A stretch of 64,000 bases of DNA, taken from assembly GCA_911728435.2 (NCBI GenBank), contig OU452199.1:2738860-2802859 (forward strand), read 5' to 3'. Made by a program: the position numbers and the translations under genes. This document shows, in pieces, positions 56,772 to 64,000 of this stretch (its first letter is position 1; every line of letters begins with the position of its first letter). A model generated the notes under the pieces. It was not told where the DNA came from and made no database searches. It worked only from the letters and a program-made list of their open reading frames with translations. Source of the DNA: Apoderus coryli (Eukaryota; Arthropoda; Insecta; Coleoptera; Attelabidae).

Positions 56772-56990
56772 ATGGAACGATACACGCTTCAACAACGCAT
56801 TGAAATTATTAAAATTCACTGTAAAAATGGCGAAAATTTGGCAGAGACGGTTCGTAAAACTCGAACATTTTTGGACAGAAATTGGTGGAAAAATTCGAGC
56901 TTAGTGATGTGAAGAATAAAACCTGTGCACGTCGCTTAAGAATAGCCGAGAATATCGCTGCTGTAGCCGAAAATGTTACGGTGAATGGAT
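56772..56990 (+). pseudogene. IS630-type transposase N-terminus
   Basis: Starts MERYTLQQRIEIIKIHCKNG and ENLAETVRKTR, the helix-turn-helix N-terminus of the IS630/DUF4817-type family. It then frameshifts but retains RIAENIAAVAENV. The catalytic part is missing. Confidence 0.7.
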
Positions 56991-57814
56991 TTAATTTTCT
57001 TTACTTGATTGAGCAACACTATAAGCTGTTAGAAGTACCTGTGTAAACTAGTTTATACAAAATAAAAAACAAATTTCTCACACTGCAACTTAAAACTATT
57101 ACGAAATGATCATTATATTATGTTTCAAGTGACACAACATACATACTTACTACAAAATAATAACAATTAGTTGTCGATTATCATTATTCAGGTTTATTAT
57201 CATTGACCCCTGTATTAGTATAATAACGGTACTCTTTGTTTCAACAAAATATTACGTTGCTGTCTCTGTACAAGCTTAAAATATCCAGAGACATAAACAC
57301 AAAATGAACTTTTATTTTATTTGCGTTCATAAATAGAATTAAATGCAAGTTTGTTAAAATATTTACATATTTTTCACTAATTGTTTCCTTGTTTATACGA
57401 TATTTTAAATGTTTTTTACCGTTTATTTAGCATTTTAATCGAGTGTTTTTACTAAGCCATTAACTATGGAGAGGTTCACGTTTGTCGACACAAAGTATGG
57501 AATGGAACACCCTGTATAAATGCATACGACCTATTATGAAGTAAGACAAACTAGCGTTTATTTTCAATGAGAAATCAGGAACCAAACTGTATAAATCAGG
57601 GTAGATCAACAAATGTCAGGCGAAGTTCGAATTAAAAGGGGCATGCATTGCTATTTAGCATTTACTCAAATAAAATATTCGAGGGTGCCCTGCAGAACTG
57701 CCCTGAAGGAATTTCCATTAATGGCGTAAATATTCTACATGTACGGAACCAACAAATCAAGCGCGCTGAGTCATATAACATGTGATTAAATAAGTCCATA
57801 GGAAAAGTAAGAAA
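56991..57814. other. No gene recognised
   Basis: A short ACACCCTGTATAAA at about 57508 resembles transposon termini, without a partner. Confidence 0.35.
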
Positions 57815-58344
57815 AAAACAAAATTTTGACAAAGCTCGATTTTATTATTCAACATAGCTGCCCTCGAGGGCAATACAACGAGTATAGCGATTTTCCAACT
57901 TTTCGATACCACTTTTATAGTACGATTTCTCTTTCTCGTCAAAATAGGCCTCAGTTTCAGCGATTACTTCATCATTGGATTTAAATTTCTTTCCAGCAAG
58001 CATTCTGTTGAGATCTGAAAAGTCGCTGGGGGCTAAATCTGGTGAATACGATGGGGGGCAAGCAATTCGAACCCCAATTCATTCAATTTTGCCATAGTTT
58101 TCATCCATTGGTGAAACAACACTTTTTTCTTTTGCAAATGTGGCCGTTTCTTTGTGATATCAGCATTTAATTGATCCAAAAGTGCACAGTAATAGTCGCT
58201 GTTGATGGTGGTTCCTTTTTGGAAGTAGTCGAGGAATATTATTCCGTTTGAATCCCAAAATACAGCCGCCATCGCCTTAGCGGCCGACTGTTGCGTCTTT
58301 GCTCGCTTAGGATTCCGTTCGTCGATTGCTGTCCACTCGAGCAA
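57815..58344 (-). pseudogene. Mariner transposase C-terminal half
   Basis: The minus strand carries AVFWDSNGIIFLDYFQKGTT, NSDYYCALLDQLNADI and KKVLFHQW (where HQDN with the catalytic Asp is expected; here a deletion removed it), then ELGFELLAPH. In other frames it reads FKSNDEVIAETEAYFDE-like sequence and a final ALEGSYVE. It is of the irritans-type mariner kind. The 5' half is cut off where the LINE at 58.35 kb begins. Confidence 0.75.
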
Positions 58345-58369
58345 AGAGAGGCATGTATCTCCAAACTAA

Positions 58370-58855
58370 GACGCGTATCCAAGTTATTTGTGAACGACGC
58401 CGTCGATATGAAGCAATCCTACAGTGCGCAAATTGATTCATTAAATCAAACAATTCAAGTCCTCGAGCTGACAAAAGATTATGGATGTCAAGACTATGTG
58501 ATTGTTGGTGGCGGTGCTACAGATGTGCTGATGGGTAGAAGGTTGCAGAAAGGTACTCTTGATATATTGCCATAAACCAGTACTTGAACGAACCTGATCT
58601 TGTTCACTGTTCCTGTTTATTCGAACGACTTCTATCTAAACAAACTCACGGATGGATTTAATATGTATAATTATGATTATTTTAATGATTTAATTACGAT
58701 GAACCGTATTGTTTTTGCTCATGTGAATTCTGTCGTATGCTCAAGGAATTTCGTAAATTGTAAATTTCCAACATTGAAAAAGACAGGTGAAATCAAATTA
58801 GCAATTTATTTGAAAAATCTCTTGCAAGGTAAGAACAAGTTTTTTCTGTGATACC
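58370..58855 (+). pseudogene. CR1/Jockey-like LINE ORF1 (esterase-like) remnant
   Basis: Reads MKQSYSAQIDSLNQTIQVLE, DYVIVGGGATDVLMG, then after a frameshift FTVPVYSNDFYLNKLTDGFN and a C-terminal end. The DY.IV.GG..D pattern looks like the GGTND block of SGNH-esterase ORF1 proteins of CR1-group LINEs. The N-terminus is absent. Superficially the GGGA resembles a dinucleotide-binding motif, but the context favours ORF1. Confidence 0.6.
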
Positions 58856-58929
58856 TTCAAAATGAGTAAGCATAATATATTGAATGTACAAAACCAACCC
58901 AATAAGTTGAGTGTGCGTGATGAGATATC

Positions 58930-59735
58930 TGAAGTGAATTGAATTCGTGTTTTCTATCTTAATATCAGAAGTATGCGTTCAAAAACTGTTGAACTTGACT
59001 TATTACTGATGCAGCAACAGTATCCGGATGTTGTTTGCCTATCAGAAACCTGGTGTAAGTCTGAAACTTAGTCAATATAAATTGATTAGTTATTTTTCAC
59101 GTCCTTTTAGAGTAGGCGGAGTCTCAATTTTTGTGAGATTAGATTTGATTTCTTACACCAAAGATATTTTAGTGAGGGCATCGGAGAGTATTTTTGAGAT
59201 ATGCTGTTCAGATGTCTGGTAAGCGTTATTATATTGTGTGCTTATATCGAGCACCTCATTCAAATTTAAGTGAATTTAAATTGGAATTGGAAATATTTCC
59301 AAACAATCTTCAATTTCAAGATTGACATCTTTTATTGTGTGGAGATTTTAATGTAGATTTTGCAAATAAGGACACGAGAAGTGTTGCTGAGGTTTTGAAC
59401 CTTTTAAGAAGTTTCAATCTGTCTCAATGTGTTTTCGACTATACTCTTGTACAGGGTGAATCGAAGAGCATAATAGATAACATTTTTTCTAATAACTATC
59501 AGTTGTTCAAAACACAGAATTGTCTGATTATTTTTATTTGGTTGTAAGTTTTAAAATTTTAACTTGAATATTTTGATTGTTCAATTCGTGCTTGATTCTG
59601 TAATGTAATTTTATAATATGTGTGTCTTTTATACAATTTGTTGAATTCTGTTTTTATATGTAATTTGCTTAAATTCTTGACGCATTTTATGTACCTTTGC
59701 TGTTCCTTGTGAATAAAGAGTATTATTACTATTTT
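58930..59735 (+). pseudogene. LINE AP-endonuclease domain followed directly by 3' end
   Basis: Reads RVFYLNIRSMRSKTVELDLL, CLSETWCKSET, YKLISYFSRPFRVGG, CLYRAPHSNLSEFK, LCGDFNVDFANKDTRS and DYTLVQGESKSIIDNIFSNN. These are the conserved endonuclease blocks (N.RS, SETW, GDFN). Instead of the RT, a 3' UTR with AATAAAGAGTATTATTACTA follows at about 59715-59735, so the RT has been deleted. Several frameshifts are present. Confidence 0.8.
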
Positions 59736-59845
59736 AACTTGAAGAAGTAGTCCATTCTCTGCTTTGTTTTATTATTATTATTATTACTCAGCTGACTGTG
59801 TTTTGGATTCTGGTGTGTAATAATGAAAGCATGTTTAATTTATTG

Positions 59846-60060
59846 TCACATATCGACGATAGAATTCCATTTGTTTTTGTTCGACTGTGAGCTCACGCGG
59901 CACCCAATTTGCAAAGAGCTTTCGCATACCAAAATGTTCGTAAAAACACTACCATCTGATATATTTACAATGTCAGCTCGCTTGTGCACCTTCAATTTGC
60001 TGGTAAGACCACGTTTACATTCAGCAATCCACTGCTCTACCATTCAGTTCGGATAATGTT
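59846..60060 (-). pseudogene. Mariner transposase fragment
   Basis: The minus strand reads ADIVNISDGSVFTNIL and, in a shifted frame, LFANWVPRELTVEQKQ, the second helix-turn-helix and linker (WVPREL) of mariner. Both ends are truncated. Confidence 0.7.
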
Positions 60061-60299
60061 TATCAAGCCATTGTTTGGTTTCCACTGTATTTTTTTTTCA
60101 TCAAAAAGCAATGCTTTATTAAAATTCGAAATTCACTTTTTTCCAACAAAAGCTGCCTCACACAAAATGCTATAATTCACGAATCAATAGTAAAATTGCT
60201 GTCAAATTTATACTCGTATCGCATGAAGGTTATTACGAAATAAAAATCATATGGAAACAATTCTAGTAACGCCATCTATGTGGCGTCCTATGGCCTTTT

Positions 60300-60835
60300 T
60301 GAATGCACTAATACATATCTTGGATGCCAGGTCAACGAAAGCTGGGATACTATGCAGTAGGTCCGTGAAATGAACAAGCCAGAGAATCATTTGTAAAAAT
60401 GAGGACCGTGTTCTGTCGCTCTCCGTTCGCACTACTTGCTACGTCGCAATATTCTCTATTATGAAATTGAGGCTTCGATTCTAACAGACGCCATGTGTAA
60501 GAAGCTGGAAGCTTTCGAAATGTCGACGTATCGACGGATGTTGAAAATATGCTGGATGTGAGTGTGCTTCCGAGAATGTCAAAGGATCTGAAGTCATGCT
60601 CACACTTAAAGAACGAACGTTGGAATACTTTGGACACATTCTCAGAAACGAAAAATACGGACTTATCAAATTAATAATAGAAGGAAAAATCGAAGGTAGA
60701 AGAAGCCCTGGGCGTCGAAGAATATCGTGGCTGAAGAATTTGCGACAATGGTATGGTGAGACTGCGCCAAGTCTCTTTAGAAAACCGGTCGACAAAGTAC
60801 AGATTGCGGACGACAATCATTTGTTAACAATATGA
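60300..60835 (+). pseudogene. RTE-like LINE C-terminal fragment
   Basis: Traces of LGCQVNESWDT, then MCKKLEAFEMSTYRRMLKI, LEYFGHILRNEKYGLIKLII and GRRRISWLKNLRQWYG. It corresponds to the same region as 9.0-9.4 kb. Frameshifts and a small deletion are present. Confidence 0.75.
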
Positions 60836-61317
60836 TGGTAAAATCGAAAACATTTGAGCTTTCCTCGTATAGTATGAAGGGAGATAAATTCTCAATATGA
60901 AAGTAGCGAAAGATAAAGTATATAAAAAATGTTTGCGTGGGTTTTTGTTGTCTAGGTATATGTTATTTATACCAAGAAAATAAATAATGAACAGCATAGT
61001 GGTGCCCACGTGATAATCTATAGGTAGTGCAGGACCTTCAGGACTAGTTAACATTTCCATATTCGGTGCACCGGAAAATGTGCGTAGGAGACAAATAATT
61101 AATTTCTGCAAACAACTATATTATTGATCGTTTTATTAGTTTATTACTAAAGCACTTGAAAATACGCTTTGTGTTTGCGTTAAGTAAAATTTAAACTCAG
61201 TTTGTACGAGGGTTGTCAAAATATTGTCAAAATATTCTCAATATAGTGTTCAACATATTTGAAAATTATATATTTTTGGAATGCTTATGACAAACCAATT
61301 TGTTTGTAGCAAAATTA
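60836..61317. other. No gene recognised
   Basis: Nothing supported. Confidence 0.4.
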
Positions 61318-61498
61318 TATAGGGTGTTCCATTATCAAAAACACTCCGTATCTCAAAAACTAAAAGTGTTATCATAATTATGATTGTGGCATCTTAAGTT
61401 TGATCAAAAGTAGCACAGTGTCCCGAAAACCGTTTCCTTCTATCTTTACCAACAACCGAGATAACCCACAAAACCATCGAATTTGGGACACCCTGTAC
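61318..61498. mobile_element. Small MITE with AGGGTGT-type inverted ends
   Basis: Left AGGGTGTTCCATTATC and right TTTGGGACACCCTGTACA are imperfect inverted repeats about 180 bp apart, bordered by TA. Similar ends occur in IS630-type insect elements. Confidence 0.5.
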
Positions 61499-61584
61499 AA
61501 CCTCTTGAATTAGATAATTTTACAATTTAAAAAGAAAACAAAAATACACCCGCACAAATTAAATAAATAAATTTAACATTCTCA

Positions 61585-61790
61585 ACATAATACTAATCGA
61601 GAATTCCAAGGGATGGACAAATCTACCGCACATCATAGGGAGCAAATATTGTTCAGCTCGCGCGCATAAAGATCCAAAAAAATCGAGCTGGAAACGATTA
61701 GCTAGAGCCGGAACTTTAGCCAGAAAAGAACTTGAAGCGTAAGTTGTCCCGTGAAAAGCCTCATGAAACATGGTGAAGGTTATGCAATTT
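61585..61790 (-). pseudogene. CR1-like LINE C-terminus
   Basis: Reads MFHEAFHGTTYASSSFLAKV and ALANRFQLDFFGS, matching LFHEEFHRTNYGGNNFVPRV at 26.9 kb. Confidence 0.7.
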
Positions 61791-63430
61791 ATATTTTAGA
61801 GATGTTTACAAACCATTCATTCACAGATACTGAAATAGATTCATTGGTGACGTTATCCACTGTGATGGTCAATTAAATTTACTCATGTAACAAATATAAA
61901 ATTCAAGAAACAACTGGGGAATGTTGTGTAATATAAACATAAATATTATCATGATGCCCTTGGTAGGAGTATAACAAACATATTTATCAAAAATAAACAA
62001 ATAAATAAATAAAATAAATTATAGTAACATTTGCCTTGACATATTAATTCTAACATTTTAAAACTATTTGAAGTTGTAAAAGAACAGAATTTACATAATA
62101 TTAATTTGAAAATTGTCAGCAATCTATCGGGGTCTTCTTCAATGTTCCTCTTTATTTTATACTCTGATTGCTTCTTTTAAAAACTAATCATTTGTAGATC
62201 GTCATTAATAAATATAAACACGTTTTGGAAAAAGCCACAATGCCTAAATGAAGAGAATTTATTTTCTGTTAGATCTTGATTTACTCTTTTGGTCAATAAG
62301 TACTGATATCTGTTTTTTGGATTCTTTAAGTTTTTTTCTAATAGTCCTCTTTCTGAGAAATATTTTGAGGATATAGATAATCCGTCATATCTTCTGAGTT
62401 ACGCGCTAAAATCTATAACCTTTGAATAACTAATATACATGGCCTGATATTTTGTTTTAAACGACCCCTGTATGCGCTGTTTTTTGGATTCTTTAATTTT
62501 TTTCTAATATGCCTTTTCTTGAGATACAAGCTGAGCATAGTGAGAATGCGTCAGACCTTCTGTTTTGTTTGAAACGAGCCTTTGGCCGCATGATACGATT
62601 TAATATTTTCGTCCCGCAATAACAAATATGAGGGAGAGAGAGAGACAGAGATATTTGTGGTGTTTGCTACACACTATATCCTATACCATACACTATTATG
62701 TAGGTATATAGCGGCGAGAGAAAACGAGTGCATGCATAGGCACAGCTACACTTAGGGTGTTATTTTACAAGGCAAAGATTGTGTATTATACGAGATACGA
62801 GGTAGACGTAAACAGTAGTCATATATAATAACGAAATATTAGAGAGGGTCAGCCATAAGGAAGAAGATTGTGCTTAGGCTTCGTGATGCTTGGATTCGTT
62901 TGAAAATTATGAGTCAATTAAAAATATTAATAATATATACTTTACCCAAGAGAAATAAATATGTTGTAGTTTGAAATTATCGTGAAAGAAGTATTCACTT
63001 CTATCACGTGTACTGTGCTGCACGCGAATTTTCCTATGAATTAGATTTAATTCATAGAAATGTCGACATTCTCACAAGGGTCAAATCATTTTCAATAAAG
63101 AACTACTGGGAAAACAATGGAAATTCAAAGAACGAGGGGATAATGGGGAGTTTGATTAAAAAATATAATTGTATGTGTAGGCTGATTTGATTTGAAGGTT
63201 TATAGGTTTCTCATTAAAGTGAAATAGTTCTCAAGGAATTATACCTACCTACTCAATTTTCAACATATTTAATTATCAATTTATTTTAACGAAATAAACT
63301 ATTTAACGAAATGTTTTTATAAAACCAGTAGGTATATTTAAACAATTCATAAAAACCCCCTTTTTAACTTAATATTTTCCATAATTTGAGATAATTCCGA
63401 TTTAATATTTTTCGAGAAACTTATAATAAA
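61791..63430. other. Repeat-rich, no gene recognised
   Basis: Two similar ~180-bp blocks (TTTTTTGGATTCTTTAA, TTTTTTCTAATA, CTTCTG) lie at about 62310-62400 and 62470-62570. A GA-rich microsatellite is at 62630-62652. No coding sequence was supported. Confidence 0.4.
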
Positions 63431-63439
63431 TTATCTTCA

Positions 63440-64000
63440 ACCTCTCCTAGGCAGTACTATCATTGATCAGCAGTACAGATTTTTGCCACGAAAGTCAGCT
63501 GAGCTAAATCTGTTAAAATACACCAACTTTATTATCGATGCTCTAGAGAGTGGATCGGAGGTACATTCAGTGTATACCGATTTCTCCAAAGCCTTCGATC
63601 GTGTAAATCATAAAATCTTATTGATAAAGTTGGCTGAGATTGACATCGGCGGACGCATGCTCGAATGGATGAGTAGCTGATAACAGAATTCAATACGTTA
63701 AGGTCAAGGGCTTTGTTTCTACTGAGATAAAAGTATCATCTGGCGTCCCCCAGGGATCACACTTGGGACCACTGTTTTTTAATATTTTCGTTAATGACAT
63801 CGCCAGATATTTTACTTCGAGCGATTTTCTCTTGTTCGCTGATGACCTCAAACTATTTACGATAGATACAAAACTGAAGATTGCGAGAGATTGCAGTCTG
63901 AACTCGGGGCTCTTCACGAGTGGTGTGTTGGGAATGATGTGCATCTGAATGTTGATAAGTGTTGTTTTATGTCCTTTTCGAGATCAAGACGAACCACTCT
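63440..64000 (+). pseudogene. CR1-like LINE RT, cut by the window end
   Basis: Reads AELNLLKYTNFIIDALESG, VYTDFSKAFDRVNHKILL, then (shifted) SSGVPQGSHLGPLFFNIFVN, LLFADDLKLFTIDTK and, shifted again, NVDKCCFMSFSRSRRT up to the last base. Order and motifs match the 25.6-kb element. Stops near 63678 and shifts near 63690 and 63905 inactivate it. Confidence 0.85.

Noticed and set aside
58480..58560. Dinucleotide-binding-like VIVGGGAT, suggesting a GMC oxidoreductase
   Set aside because: Neighbouring residues do not fit the family, and a LINE endonuclease follows directly, so an esterase-like ORF1 is more likely.
1..64000. CRISPR arrays, operons, bacterial terminators or ribosome binding sites
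   Set aside because: Spliced exons and insect-type transposons show this is nuclear DNA of an animal. The tandem arrays lack short palindromic repeats with unique spacers.

Overview
The window is a stretch of insect nuclear genome: AT-rich and intron-rich, with canonical GT..AG splice sites and dense retrotransposon and mariner debris. The only host gene I can recognise is the spectraplakin short stop (shot; MACF1/dystonin family), on the + strand. Thirteen exons between 22271 and 43366 join in phase without exception. They encode the second calponin-homology domain (CH2), then the plakin domain with its spectrin-type repeats and embedded SH3, about 1200 residues in all. The CH1 exon is not visible. 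Two CG-richer open segments at 6721-6919 and 10622-10839 have splice sites whose phases fit each other and the CH2 exon, so I read them as an alternative 5' start that would give a CH1-less isoform. The species cannot be named from sequence alone; the transposon mix would fit a beetle or another repeat-rich insect.

Everything else is mobile DNA filling the introns. 1-22 kb holds IS630-type and mariner remnants, a nested pair of I-group LINE copies, an IS630-like inverted-repeat element carrying an RTE-like LINE, a hAT element with a TTF/ZMYM-type finger, and a mariner split by an LTR with a 4-bp target duplication. 22-43 kb is the shot exon cluster, with LINEs in the introns, one of them ending only 28 bp before an exon. 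43-64 kb holds satellite-like arrays, foldback elements, RTE-like and CR1/Jockey-like LINE pieces and mariners; no shot exon is certain there.

The most interesting signal is a family of hammerhead-ribozyme-like motifs spread through the window. The core CTGANGA..GAAAC is kept while stem I and stem II change sequence but remain paired from copy to copy. They occur (a) facing outward in the arms of foldback elements (around 19.3-19.8, 35.6-35.8 and 41.9-42.2 kb), (b) as single copies (7.84 and 53.79 kb), and (c) in each of five tandem 405-bp units at 49.05-51.06 kb. This resembles the ribozyme-bearing terminal repeats of Penelope-like elements and retrozyme-type satellites, but no Penelope reverse transcriptase is in the window, so these would be non-autonomous. 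Several lie in sense orientation within shot introns.
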